Both the position numbers and the translations under genes were made by a program. The notes beneath the pieces were generated by a model that saw only the letters and a program-made list of their open reading frames with translations, searched no databases and had not been told where the DNA came from. Below, one piece after another: positions 27,890 to 36,650 of a stretch of DNA of 64,000 nucleotides. The first letter of the stretch is position 1. The number at the start of each line of letters is the position of its first letter. Source of the stretch: Pseudomonas sp. Leaf48 (GTDB taxonomy: Bacteria; Pseudomonadota; Gammaproteobacteria; Pseudomonadales; Pseudomonadaceae); contig NZ_LMLH01000028.1 of assembly GCF_001421885.1 (NCBI RefSeq), forward strand, positions 401,143 to 465,142, written 5' to 3'.

Positions 27890-28786
27890 TCAAATTTTGT
27901 TGGCAGGGACCGTGGCTTTGGATGGTTCGAGATGAAGAGCGAGTACGCTCGTCAGCACAATGGCCGCTCCTGCGATAACCATGGCAGAAGGGCGTTCGCT
28001 TAGAACCAACGAGGCCATCAACAACGCTGTGGGGGGTATCAGGTAGAGTGAAATGGACGCACGGCTCACGTTGCTCTGTGCCAATACGTATGCCCAGGCG
28101 AGGTACGCAAGGGCGCTGGGGAAGATGCCCAGAATCAGCACCGCAAGATTGACCGAGGCTGAGGCATTTTGTGCTTCGTTCCACAACCCCGGAGCATAAA
28201 CAAGCAGCAGTGCCGTACCCGACCAAATGGTGTAACACACCATCGTCAGCCCGTCATACCGATGGGCATGGTGTTTCTGCAAGGCGAAATACAGACTCCA
28301 GGACAGAGCCGCCAGCAGAATCAACAGCCCATGCGCGTCCAGTTCACCAAAGCCACGGTCCCCGGTGACTACTACCGCGGTACCGAGTAGCCCACATAGC
28401 ACACAGGTCCATTGCCAGCCGTTGACTCGATCTTTGAACACGAAATGTGCCAGTAACGTACTGAACAGGGGCGTGGACTGTGCCAGTACACTGGAGGCCC
28501 CGGCGCTAACGCCTTGTTGGCCGTTGTTTAGGGCGATGTGGTGCAGGCTGACGGCAAAGAACCCCAGCACCGCCAGCAGAGGCAGGTCTTTCAGGCGAGG
28601 CAGGGAAATACGCATCACCCCTGCGACGCCAGCCATGAATGTTGATGCGATGAGAAATCGCATCAGTGCGAGATGACCGGGCTCATAGGCCTCTAGTCCG
28701 ATGTGGATTCCAATCGGGGAATAGGCCCAGCAAAGGATTACAAAACTCGCCGCCAAAGCGATTTTTATACCCGGTCTTGTTTTCAT
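27890..28786 (-). CDS. EamA/DMT-family exporter
   Basis: A drug/metabolite superfamily transporter of 298 residues with about ten helices in two EamA repeats (about 8-140 and 150-285). Typical family signatures are the first-helix Trp (VILCWAYSPIGIHIGL), ASSVLAQSTPLFSTLLAHFVFKDRV in repeat one and the matching SLYLIPPTALLMASLVLSERPS in repeat two. It is divergent from the LysR gene at 28962, which probably controls it. Substrate is unknown; relatives export amino acids or other small metabolites. It lies between the ketosynthase-end direct repeats. Confidence 0.87.
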   Translation of the reverse strand: MKTRPGIKIALAASFVILCWAYSPIGIHIGLEAYEPGHLALMRFLIASTFMAGVAGVMRISLPRLKDLPLLAVLGFFAVSLHHIALNNGQQGVSAGASSVLAQSTPLFSTLLAHFVFKDRVNGWQWTCVLCGLLGTAVVVTGDRGFGELDAHGLLILLAALSWSLYFALQKHHAHRYDGLTMVCYTIWSGTALLLVYAPGLWNEAQNASASVNLAVLILGIFPSALAYLAWAYVLAQSNVSRASISLYLIPPTALLMASLVLSERPSAMVIAGAAIVLTSVLALHLEPSKATVPANKI

Positions 28787-28961
28787 TAAACCGTAATCCT
28801 GGGTGCAATTTTACGCTCAACTAATCCCATAAAAATTCCTGCTTATTGAGAATATGAAAGGGCGACAGCATCACTGCATCGTGTGCCGGCTGAAGTATCA
28901 AAAACACCAAGCCGCACTACAAGTGACTTAAACTGACCCATGCATTCACTCTGGGTGAGCT

Positions 28962-29876
28962 ATGGAATTTTCCCAACTGCGCATGTTCAAGACGGTTCAC
29001 GACTTCGGGAGCATTGCGCGCGCCGCCGAGTTGCTGCACTGCGTGCCCTCCAATATCACGGCCCGGCTCAAGTCCTTGGAGCGAGAGCTCGGCACACCGC
29101 TGTTTTTTCGCGACGGCCGTGGGCTACGGATCACTCCAGCCGGGGAGGTATTTCTTGATTACGTGACGAAAATCCTGGGTCTGGCTGATGAAGCCAAGCG
29201 CGCGGTAGCGCCTGACAATACGCCTTGCGGTCCTTTGCGCATTGGCGCCATTGAGTCCAGTGCAGCCGGACGGCTGCCCCGGTTATTGTCCAAGTACCAT
29301 GCGCTGTACCCGCAGGTATCGCTGGAGTTGAGCACTGGCACTTGGGCGCAACTGCTGGACGACACTGAGCACCATCGACTTGATGGGGTGATCGTGGCAG
29401 TGAACATTGAGCGCCCCGGTCTCAAGCGAGCGGTGGTGTACCGTGAAGATTTAATGCTCATCGCGTCCGAGTCCCATGGGCCATTACGCACAGCAGCGGA
29501 TCTACAAGGTAAGGAAATTTTCATGTGGCCCCCAGGCTGTCCTTACCGGTTGGCGCTGGAGCAGTGGCTGGTGCGTCATGATCAGGTGTTGCCGATCGTG
29601 AGCATTGCAAGCTATGGCACCATAGTGGGATGTGTCAGCGCTGGTGCCGGCGTTGCGCTGGTACCTCGGGGTATCTATGAGCAATACCGCCACACTGCGG
29701 GTTGGCTAGGATATGAGTTTCCGGATCTGACGAGTATCGACAACCTTTTCTATTGGCATGAAAACGCAGGAAGACACCCGGCTCGGGAGGCGTTTTTGAC
29801 GCTACTGCAGACAGAGTTCGAGGAACCAGCGGTGTTGGAAGGAGGCGCTTGTGCATCTCAGGTAGAACCTGATTGA
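28962..29876 (+). CDS. LysR-family transcriptional regulator
   Basis: A 304-residue regulator with an N-terminal winged helix-turn-helix (MEFSQLRMFKTVHDFGSIARAAELLHCVPSNITARLKSLE, residues 1-40) and a periplasmic-binding-like effector domain (about 90-290). The CVPSNITARLKSLE form resembles the PtrR/YneJ-like branch that is often paired with DMT exporters. The 175-base divergent region to the exporter is AT-rich; no clear operator was chosen. A GGGTGAG ribosome site precedes the ATG. Confidence 0.88.
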   Translation: MEFSQLRMFKTVHDFGSIARAAELLHCVPSNITARLKSLERELGTPLFFRDGRGLRITPAGEVFLDYVTKILGLADEAKRAVAPDNTPCGPLRIGAIESSAAGRLPRLLSKYHALYPQVSLELSTGTWAQLLDDTEHHRLDGVIVAVNIERPGLKRAVVYREDLMLIASESHGPLRTAADLQGKEIFMWPPGCPYRLALEQWLVRHDQVLPIVSIASYGTIVGCVSAGAGVALVPRGIYEQYRHTAGWLGYEFPDLTSIDNLFYWHENAGRHPAREAFLTLLQTEFEEPAVLEGGACASQVEPD

Positions 29877-30120
29877 TTAGCGCAGCTTCACTTGCCCTCT
29901 CAACCCAACCAGGACATAAACGTCCCAGCGTGGCTCTCATGGATTTCGCCGCTCAGCGCTGCTGAGCTGACTTACCAGCGATGGCGGCCCTGAATATTGC
30001 GTTGTCCATCGGAGCGCCATCGTCAACAAGCCGGCTCCTACAGATTTGGGTGATGCAACCTATCAGCATGCACCCGCATTCCTGTAGAAACTGCCGCAGG
30101 CTGCGATGTTTTGAGTTTGC
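29877..30120. other. Non-coding gap between LysR gene and ketosynthase gene
   Basis: This 244-base stretch has no plausible gene. A remnant GCCGCAGGCTGCGAT motif at about 30091-30105, preceded by CCTGTAGAAACT, resembles a degenerate Pseudomonas extragenic repeat. The ketosynthase stop codon follows at once. No terminator of the APE operon was recognised; a hairpin GCTGAGCTGACTTACCAGC is imperfect. Confidence 0.4.
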
Positions 30121-31347
30121 TTACGACCAACGCCGAAAAATCAGCGAAGTATTCACCCCGCCAAAGGCAAAGTTGTTGTTCATCACATACCGGTTGCACA
30201 TCTGCCGGAACTCACCGCGCAGGTAGTCGAGCTTGCCGCAGTGCGGGTCGATCTCGTCGAGGTTGAAGGTGTGCACATACAGGTCGCGGTTGAGCATTTC
30301 GATGCTGAACCACGACTCCAGCGCGCCGCAGGCGCCGAGGGTGTGGCCGAGGAAGCTCTTCTGCGAGCTGATCGGCATGTGTTCGCCGAACAGGCTGCTG
30401 GTGGCCTGGGTCTCGGCGATGTCACCCTGTTCGGTCGCGGTGCCGTGGCCGTTGACGTAGCCGATGTCGGAGGGTGCAAGTCCCGCATCCTCCAGCGCTA
30501 GCTCCATGGCCCTACGCATGGTGACCTGTTCGGGGCGGGTGGTGTGCTGGCCGTCGGCGTTGCTGCCGAAGCCGACGATCTCGGCATGGATGCGCGCGCC
30601 ACGGGCCAGGGCATGTTCCAGTTCTTCGAGCACCAGCATGCCGCCGCCTTCACCGATTACCAGGCCATCGCGCCCAGTGTCGTAAGGGCGCGGGGTGCGT
30701 TGCGGGGTGTCGTTTTTCAGGCTGGTGGCGTAGAGCGCGTCGAAGACCATGGCCTCGGTCGGGCACAGCTCTTCGGCGCCGCCGGCGAGCATCAGCGGCA
30801 GGCGGCCGAACTTGATGGCCTCGTAGGCATAGCCGATGCCCTGGCTGCCGCTGGTGCAGGCGCTGGAAGTCGGGATCAGGCGGCCGGTGAGGCCAAAGAA
30901 GATGCTGATGTTCGCCGCGGTGGTGTGCGGCATCATCCGTACATATGAGTTGGCGTTCAGACCTTCGGCCACCGAATTGAGCAGCATGTTGCCGAACGCC
31001 TTGATCTCGTCGGTGCTGCCGGTCGATGAACCGCAGGCGACGCCCATGCGTCCGTCCTTGATCGAGTCGTCGCCGAGCAATCCGGCATCAGCCAGGGCCA
31101 GTTCCGCCGCGCCTACCGCCAGCCGCGAAACCCGGCCCATGCTGCGCAGTTGCTTGCGGGTCCAGTGGCTCGGTACCTTGAAATCGTCGATGGGGCCGGC
31201 CAGGCGCGTGTTGAGTTCGGTGAAGCGATCCCATTCGTACATGCGCCGGATGCCGCTGCGGTTGGCCGCGAAGTTGCCGGCGATGGTCTGCCAGTCGCTG
31301 CCCAGTGAGGTGATGCCGGCCATGCCGGTGACGACGACGCGCTTCAT
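30121..31347 (-). CDS. Beta-ketoacyl-ACP synthase, FabF-like (aryl polyene cluster)
   Basis: This ketosynthase condenses malonyl-ACP with the growing aryl polyene chain. The 408-residue protein has the active Cys at about 164 (SSACTSGSQG), the two histidines in NGHGTATEQGD and KSFLGHTLGACGA, and the C-terminal NNNFAFGGVNTSLIF, so it should be catalytically active. I start it at the ATG at 31347, which overlaps the ketoreductase stop by one base (TGATG). It is the last gene of the operon and corresponds to the ApeR-type ketosynthase. Its 3' end has a 120-bp duplicate at 27678. Confidence 0.92.
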   Translation of the reverse strand: MKRVVVTGMAGITSLGSDWQTIAGNFAANRSGIRRMYEWDRFTELNTRLAGPIDDFKVPSHWTRKQLRSMGRVSRLAVGAAELALADAGLLGDDSIKDGRMGVACGSSTGSTDEIKAFGNMLLNSVAEGLNANSYVRMMPHTTAANISIFFGLTGRLIPTSSACTSGSQGIGYAYEAIKFGRLPLMLAGGAEELCPTEAMVFDALYATSLKNDTPQRTPRPYDTGRDGLVIGEGGGMLVLEELEHALARGARIHAEIVGFGSNADGQHTTRPEQVTMRRAMELALEDAGLAPSDIGYVNGHGTATEQGDIAETQATSSLFGEHMPISSQKSFLGHTLGACGALESWFSIEMLNRDLYVHTFNLDEIDPHCGKLDYLRGEFRQMCNRYVMNNNFAFGGVNTSLIFRRWS

Positions 31348-32075
31348 CAGCACAGGCCTCCATTGACGGCCAGAACCTGCCGGGTGATGTACGACGCTTC
31401 CGCCGACATCAGGAAATTCACTGCGCCGGCCACTTCTTCTGGGGTACCCATGCGTTGTGCGGGGATCATTTTCATCAGTTCTTCCACCGGCACGTTGTCG
31501 TCGAGCATGGCCGTGTCGATCAAGCCGGGTGCGACACAGTTGACCGTGATTTTGCGCTTGCCCAGTTCAATCGCCAATGCCTTTGCCGCGCCAATCAGGC
31601 CGGCCTTCGAGGCGCTGTAGTTGACCTGGCCACGGTTGCCGATCAACCCGGATACCGAGGTTATGCAGACAATCCGCCCGGCGGCACGACGACGGATCAT
31701 CGGCATCATCACCGGGTGCAGCACGTTGTAGAAACCGTCGAGGTTGGTGCGCATCACCACGTCCCAATCATCCTCGCTCAGCGCGGGAAAAGCACCGTCG
31801 CGGGTCAGGCCGGCGTTGAGTACTACGCCGTAATAGGCACCGTGGGACTCGACATCGGCTTCGAGGATGGCTTTGCAAGTGGCACGGTCGGACACATCGA
31901 ATTGCAGGATACGCGCTTTGCGTCCCAAGGCTTCGATTTCAGACTGCACCGCTATGGCGTCCGTCAGGCCGCTGCGGCAATGCAGCACGATGTCATGGCC
32001 AGCCTGAGCCAGGCGCAAGGCGATAGCGCGACCAATGCCCCGGCTGGAACCGGTGACCAGTACGGATGGCGTCAT
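31347..32075 (-). CDS. 3-ketoacyl-ACP reductase, FabG-like (aryl polyene cluster)
   Basis: A short-chain dehydrogenase that reduces the beta-keto group after each polyene elongation, using NADPH. The 242-residue protein has the cofactor motif TGSSRGIG (8-15), the NAG motif (LNAG, about 86-89) and the catalytic Ser140, Tyr153 and Lys157 (YSASK). The start codon overlaps the stop of the upstream dehydratase gene as ATGA, and the stop overlaps the next ketosynthase start. Corresponds to ApeQ-type reductases. Confidence 0.93.
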   Translation of the reverse strand: MTPSVLVTGSSRGIGRAIALRLAQAGHDIVLHCRSGLTDAIAVQSEIEALGRKARILQFDVSDRATCKAILEADVESHGAYYGVVLNAGLTRDGAFPALSEDDWDVVMRTNLDGFYNVLHPVMMPMIRRRAAGRIVCITSVSGLIGNRGQVNYSASKAGLIGAAKALAIELGKRKITVNCVAPGLIDTAMLDDNVPVEELMKMIPAQRMGTPEEVAGAVNFLMSAEASYITRQVLAVNGGLC

Positions 32076-32533
32076 GACTGGACTCCTTCGGGTTCATGAA
32101 GATATTGAGCCACTTGTGGCGGGCGATAAACATTCAACCGGGCGGTGGCGTGGATGCCCGGCGCGTTGATATGGCATTCGAACACGCCCATGCCGTTGTC
32201 GTCTTCCAGTGAGCGCAGGCTATGGAGGGTCAGTTCGGTGCCGGCAGGAAAGCTTTCGACGTTGCATTCGAACTTGCGGCTACCGAGCAGGAAGCCCAGT
32301 TCCACGGCATCGCCGCGCTTGCGCGCACGGCAACCGGCGAAGGCGGCCACACTCTGTGCCATCAGCTCGATGCCGACCCAGGCCGGCAGGCTACCGTCGG
32401 GTTGGCTGAACAGGCCGCCGGGCCTGACGGTCAGGCGGGTGTGAATCTGCTCATCATCGAATGCGAGGATCTGCTCGATGAGGATCATGTCGCCGGCGTG
32501 GGGCAGCAGTTCGGCGAGCGGCCAGTCAATCAT
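32072..32533 (-). CDS. Hydroxyacyl-ACP dehydratase-like protein (aryl polyene cluster)
   Basis: A 153-residue hot-dog-fold protein likely to dehydrate the 3-hydroxyacyl-ACP intermediate and leave the double bond in the polyene. The conserved His lies in LLPHAGDMILIE (about residue 12), and the second active-site region is WVGIELMAQSVAAFAG (about 62-77). I place the start at 32533, where ATGA overlaps the upstream ketosynthase stop; a longer frame exists upstream but is out of family. Corresponds to ApeP-like dehydratases and is the second dehydratase of the operon. Confidence 0.88.
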   Translation of the reverse strand: MIDWPLAELLPHAGDMILIEQILAFDDEQIHTRLTVRPGGLFSQPDGSLPAWVGIELMAQSVAAFAGCRARKRGDAVELGFLLGSRKFECNVESFPAGTELTLHSLRSLEDDNGMGVFECHINAPGIHATARLNVYRPPQVAQYLHEPEGVQS

Positions 32534-33726
32534 GGGGCGTCTCCGATAATCAGGCTGACGTTGTTGCCACCGAAGGCGAAGGAGTTGCTCATCAGGTAGC
32601 GCGGTGCAATGGACGCCAGACGCGTGCCCGGGGTCACCCATAGCAGGGGTGGCAGCTCTGGATCGGGCTGGCCGTCCCAGATGTGCGGTGGCAGGGCTTG
32701 CTCGCTGTTGTCGTCGCTCAGGCTAAGCCAGCAGAATGCCGCTTCCAGCGCGCCGGCGGCCCCCAGCGTGTGACCGGTCATGGGTTTGCTCGACGAGCAG
32801 GGCACACCGGCAGGGAACAGGGTCGCCACTGCCTGGCTTTCCATGGCGTCGTTATGGGCAGTGGCAGTGCCATGGAGGTTCAGATAGGCGATCTGCCCTG
32901 GCTCCAGGTTGGCACGGCCCAGGGCCTTGCGCATCGCTTGAAGGGCGCCACGGCCAGAGGGTTCCGGGGCAGAAATATGGTACGCGTCGGAGCTGGCGCC
33001 GCTGCCCAGCAGGGCAATCGAGTGCCCTTCTGCCGGCTGTTTGCTCATCACGAACAGCACCGCCGCCTCGCCAATGTTGATGCCGTTACGGTTGACCGAG
33101 AACGGATTGCAGCGCTGTGCGCTAACTGCGTCCAGCGCCGAGAAGCCGTTGAGCGTCAGTTTGCACAGGCTGTCGACGCCGCCGCACAACACCGCGTCGC
33201 AGATGCCCAGGTCCAGCAGGCGTTGGGCGCTGATCAAGGCGCGGGCGCTGGAGGTGCAGGCCGTGGAAATCACGTAGGTCGGCCCGCTCAATTGCAGCCA
33301 GTCGGCGAGAAAGATTGCCGGCGCCGCCAGTTCCTGCTGCTGATAATCGTAGGCGGCCGGGAACTGCTGTTCGCGCAGGTATTGGGACAGCCCCTGGCTG
33401 GCTTCCTCGATTCCAGAAGTACTGGTGCCCAGCACGATACCGATGCGGTCGCGGCCGTAGGTCTGGATCGCATTGTCAATGTCCGGGCGGATTTGCAGCG
33501 CCGCTTCCAGCAATAGTTGATTGTTGCGAGTGTGTTGCCAGGGCGGCCCCGGTGGAATCGCCGCCAACTCGCCACGGACCGCAGCGACCGGCAACGAACG
33601 CTCCGGCACCCAGCCGGCTTCGTCACGCATGCCGGAGCAATCGCCGGCAAACAGGTTGCGGGCGACTTCGCGCTTGCCCCGGCCAAGGGCGCAGATCACC
33701 CCCAGGGCATTCAGGTAGGCGGTCAT
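32530..33726 (-). CDS. Beta-ketoacyl-ACP synthase, second (aryl polyene cluster)
   Basis: A FabF/FabB-like condensing enzyme of 398 residues. The active-site Cys is at 157 (STACTSSARALISA), with histidines in LNLHGTATAHND and MTGHTLGAAGALE and the C-terminal SNSFAFGGNNVSLI. The N terminus (MTAYLNALGVICALG) matches the ApeO-type branch. ATGA overlaps on both sides couple it to the DUF3261 lipoprotein gene upstream and the dehydratase downstream. Two intact ketosynthases plus one Cys-less homologue is the usual APE complement. Confidence 0.92.
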   Translation of the reverse strand: MTAYLNALGVICALGRGKREVARNLFAGDCSGMRDEAGWVPERSLPVAAVRGELAAIPPGPPWQHTRNNQLLLEAALQIRPDIDNAIQTYGRDRIGIVLGTSTSGIEEASQGLSQYLREQQFPAAYDYQQQELAAPAIFLADWLQLSGPTYVISTACTSSARALISAQRLLDLGICDAVLCGGVDSLCKLTLNGFSALDAVSAQRCNPFSVNRNGINIGEAAVLFVMSKQPAEGHSIALLGSGASSDAYHISAPEPSGRGALQAMRKALGRANLEPGQIAYLNLHGTATAHNDAMESQAVATLFPAGVPCSSSKPMTGHTLGAAGALEAAFCWLSLSDDNSEQALPPHIWDGQPDPELPPLLWVTPGTRLASIAPRYLMSNSFAFGGNNVSLIIGDAP

Positions 33727-34259
33727 GGCGTATCACCGCTCAGGGGTGTGATTTCAAATACTGGACCTTTCTGCAACTGCAATTCAAAGCTCGTCGAATG
33801 TGAGTAGCGCACGTCCCAGCGATCGGGCAGGGACCGTTGGGCGCCGTGTTGCCAGGCGCCGGGATAATTGATCGCCAACTGATCTCTTGGTGTCAGTGCG
33901 AACAGCAGCGCCGCGAACAGCTCTCGGGCCTCTGAATTGGGTGGCAGCAGGCCGTCGGCCTTCCAGGTTTTATCAGTGAGTATCTGGCGTGCCTGGGGAA
34001 TGCCGAGCAAGTCCATCATCGACCAGCGAATGCCGGCCCCTTCGCTCTGAATCACCAGTACCCAATGCTGACGCTGATCGTCCTGCATGCGCTCGATGTG
34101 TAATTGCAGCGGCAATTCCAGGCTCGGTGTTTGCTCGGGCAGCGGCGCCCGGCCGGCGCAGGCGCTCAGCAGTACGAGACACCCGAGCAGCAGATAACGC
34201 GGGAGCGACCAGCAACCGATATGGCTTCGCTCGACGCAGTTGTGGCTCAAAAAACTCAT
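33723..34259 (-). CDS. DUF3261 family lipoprotein (aryl polyene cluster)
   Basis: A 178-residue protein with an N-terminal signal sequence and a lipobox (LVLLSAC, Cys about residue 34), so probably anchored in the outer membrane. The body matches DUF3261, a family found mainly in aryl polyene and xanthomonadin clusters and thought to help transfer the pigment to the outer membrane with the LolA-like and MMPL proteins. The n-region is unusually long (about 20 residues before the hydrophobic core), but the start is favoured by the ATGA overlap with the flavoenzyme gene. Confidence 0.82.
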   Translation of the reverse strand: MSFLSHNCVERSHIGCWSLPRYLLLGCLVLLSACAGRAPLPEQTPSLELPLQLHIERMQDDQRQHWVLVIQSEGAGIRWSMMDLLGIPQARQILTDKTWKADGLLPPNSEARELFAALLFALTPRDQLAINYPGAWQHGAQRSLPDRWDVRYSHSTSFELQLQKGPVFEITPLSGDTP

Positions 34260-35503
34260 GTCCCGTCCCGTGCACAGAGTTCGGAAATGACCTTCAGCCG
34301 GCGCCTGGCTTCGCTGACGAACGGGTTGCGTACATCCCAGGCATATCCGGCCAGAATGGAGCTGATCATCCGGCGGATCTCCGGTGAACTGCCTTCATGA
34401 TAAATCACATCCTGGAAGGTCCCGGCGTACCAACCTTCGACATAGCAACGGAATGTGTCGACGCCGCGCTTGAGCGGTTCGGCAAACTCGCTCTGCCAGT
34501 CAACGGACTCGCCTTGCAGCTGGCGGTGCAGCACCGCGGCGGCCATGCTCGCCGAACGCATGGCGATGGTCACCCCGGAGGAAAACACCGGGTCCAGAAA
34601 TTCTGCTGCGTTGCCCAGCAGAGCGAAGCCTGGGCCATGGAGGGTCTTGACGTTGGCTGAGTAACCGCCGATGGCACGAGCCTCGGTATCCCACTGGGCA
34701 TTCTTCAGCACGCCGGCCAGGCTCGGCGTTTCGGCGATGAAGCCGCGCAGGCACTCGTCCAGATTGTCGCTGCGGCCGGCGAAGTGCTCTGCTGCGGCGA
34801 CCACGCCGACCGAGCAGCGCCCGTTGCTGAACGGGATGGTCCAGAACCAAACATCCCGTTGGGTCGGATGGGTGGTAATAAGGATTTTGTTGCGGTCGAA
34901 GCCCGGGCTGTCGATACGATCTTCGACATGGGTGAACACGGCCTGGCGTACCGGGAAATTCGACGGTGCCTCGAGGTCGAGCAAGCGCGGCAAAACCCGG
35001 CCATAACCGCTGGCATCGAGCATGAAAGCGGCCTGGATGCGGTACTCGCTGCCGTCTTCGCGGCGCACGCCGAGCTGGGGTCCGCACGAGCCCGTATCGA
35101 CACTGACGATGGTCTCGCCGTAGCGCAACTCCACGCCTTGCAGCGCGGCCTGATCAGCCAGCAACTTGTCGAAGTCTGCGCGCTGCACCTGAAAGGTCGT
35201 CGGCTTGCCTTCGCTGAACGTGTCACCGAAATCAAAGGTGCTGTACTGCTCGCCCCAGGCAAACGCGGCGCCGTTTTTCACCTGGAAACCGGCGGCATTG
35301 ACGGCGTCGAGCATGCCCGCTTCCTCGACGAAATCCAGGCAGTGGGACAACAGGCTTTCGCCGATGGAAAACCGGGGAAAATGCTGACGCTCGATCACCA
35401 GTACGTCGTGCCCCTTGCGCTTGAGCAGCGCGGCGGCGATGGCACCGGATGGACCGGCTCCGATGACTACGACCTGGCGATGTTCCATCTCAATGGTTGG
35501 CAT
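34256..35503 (-). CDS. FAD-dependent oxidoreductase, flavin halogenase-like (aryl polyene cluster)
   Basis: A 415-residue flavoprotein. It has the FAD motif GAGPSG (15-20), an ERQHFPRFSIGES segment (38-50), a Lys at 76 in GFQVKNGAAFAWG that aligns by eye with the catalytic Lys of flavin-dependent halogenases, and WFWTIP at 219-224, fitting the halogenase WxWxIP motif. APE clusters commonly carry a relative whose reaction is unproven; options are ring hydroxylation, halogenation (as in brominated xanthomonadins) or a redox step on the chain. An AAGGAGC ribosome site lies 7 bases before the ATG. It overlaps both neighbouring genes. Confidence 0.82.
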   Translation of the reverse strand: MPTIEMEHRQVVVIGAGPSGAIAAALLKRKGHDVLVIERQHFPRFSIGESLLSHCLDFVEEAGMLDAVNAAGFQVKNGAAFAWGEQYSTFDFGDTFSEGKPTTFQVQRADFDKLLADQAALQGVELRYGETIVSVDTGSCGPQLGVRREDGSEYRIQAAFMLDASGYGRVLPRLLDLEAPSNFPVRQAVFTHVEDRIDSPGFDRNKILITTHPTQRDVWFWTIPFSNGRCSVGVVAAAEHFAGRSDNLDECLRGFIAETPSLAGVLKNAQWDTEARAIGGYSANVKTLHGPGFALLGNAAEFLDPVFSSGVTIAMRSASMAAAVLHRQLQGESVDWQSEFAEPLKRGVDTFRCYVEGWYAGTFQDVIYHEGSSPEIRRMISSILAGYAWDVRNPFVSEARRRLKVISELCARDGT

Positions 35504-36650
35504 GGGAGCTCCTTGCGGGAACGGCGGCTTTCGAGGGAAGACGGTGCATGCCGGCCAGGGCGGGCAGCAGCGTCGCGACCAGACCCATCAGCATCAGCGC
35601 AAAGTACAGCGCCGGGCTGATGAGTTGCTGTTGTAGCAACAGGTTGAGGAAGACGATCTCGCTCAAACCACGAATGTTCAGCAGGATACTTTCGCGCCAG
35701 CGGCTGGCGCCTTTGAACGGCGAGGCGGCCCAGCCGAGGCCGAGCCAGTTGCCCAGCAGTTTGCTGGCAATCGGCAACAGCAGCAGGGCGCTCAGTTGCA
35801 CCCAGCCGAGGCTGTCCATGGCGCTGTGCACGTTGATCTGCACAATGCCGAAAGTGAGAATCAACGGGATGGCGATGTACGTCTGCAAGCGGCTCATCCA
35901 CAGGGCTGGCAACGGTAATACCAGCGGTGCTTTCAGCGCGGCCATGATCAGCAGGTAGCCGATGCCGAAGATCAGTGCATTGAGCTTGTAGTGTTCGGCG
36001 ACCACCAGCAGCGCGAAAAAGCACAGGCTGTAGAGCCACGTCTGGCGCAGACCGAGCAGGCGCAACAGCAGTGGCAGGCACGCACCGGCCAAGGGCAGCA
36101 ACAGGCTGCTCAGGTGCAGGCTGCCCTGGGCGATGCCAAACAGCGTCCAGCAGGTGAGGTCGATGAGGATTGCGGTTTGCACCAGTCTGCGCGTGGCCGC
36201 GGGTGGGTAATCGATGTGGCGCAGGTACAGGTACAACACCGGAATCGCGGTAATGGCGAACAGCAAACCGACGGCCAGCGAGCTGATCCACGGTTGCGCC
36301 GGCAACAACCAGATCGCCGTGGCGAGACCGCAGGCGAATGGAATGCAGAAGCTCGGCAGGGCGATTTTCAGGCTCTGGCGATCCAGTTGCAGGTCGATCA
36401 CATCGCTGAGGATGTAGCCCAGCAGCAGGGCGAAACTCAAGCTGTAGAGGTTTTTCAGCCACACCGGTGCTACCAGCGCGGCGCCGCTCAGTTGCCACTG
36501 AGGTTCAACCCAGAAGTACATCAGCAGCGGCAAGCCGATGGTCGCCAGGAGTAACTGGCTGACAATCGGAATCAGGCCAAAGCGACGGCCGACACGGGTG
36601 GCCAGGGCAAACAACACCAGGGCCATCGCCCAGAACAACACGACCATCAT
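35490..36650 (-). CDS. Cation/proton antiporter-like membrane protein (aryl polyene cluster)
   Basis: A polytopic inner-membrane protein of 386 residues with about 11-12 helices. The C-terminal segment NIRGLSEIVFLNLLLQQQLISPALYFALMLMGLVATL resembles the RGLxELxVLNxGL...ISPxLFxxLVxMALxTT block of CPA2-type Na+/H+ exchangers. The double-Met start at 36650 forms ATGA with the MMPL stop. Similar genes occur in some APE operons. It might energise export or maintain ion balance, but its role is inferred from context only. Confidence 0.75.
   Translation of the reverse strand: MMVVLFWAMALVLFALATRVGRRFGLIPIVSQLLLATIGLPLLMYFWVEPQWQLSGAALVAPVWLKNLYSLSFALLLGYILSDVIDLQLDRQSLKIALPSFCIPFACGLATAIWLLPAQPWISSLAVGLLFAITAIPVLYLYLRHIDYPPAATRRLVQTAILIDLTCWTLFGIAQGSLHLSSLLLPLAGACLPLLLRLLGLRQTWLYSLCFFALLVVAEHYKLNALIFGIGYLLIMAALKAPLVLPLPALWMSRLQTYIAIPLILTFGIVQINVHSAMDSLGWVQLSALLLLPIASKLLGNWLGLGWAASPFKGASRWRESILLNIRGLSEIVFLNLLLQQQLISPALYFALMLMGLVATLLPALAGMHRLPSKAAVPARSSHANH

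Noticed and set aside
35467..36498. Minus-strand frame overlapping the antiporter-like gene
   Set aside because: Its translation is rich in Arg, Pro and His without hydrophobic order. The overlapping frame gives a convincing multi-helix protein coupled to the MMPL gene.
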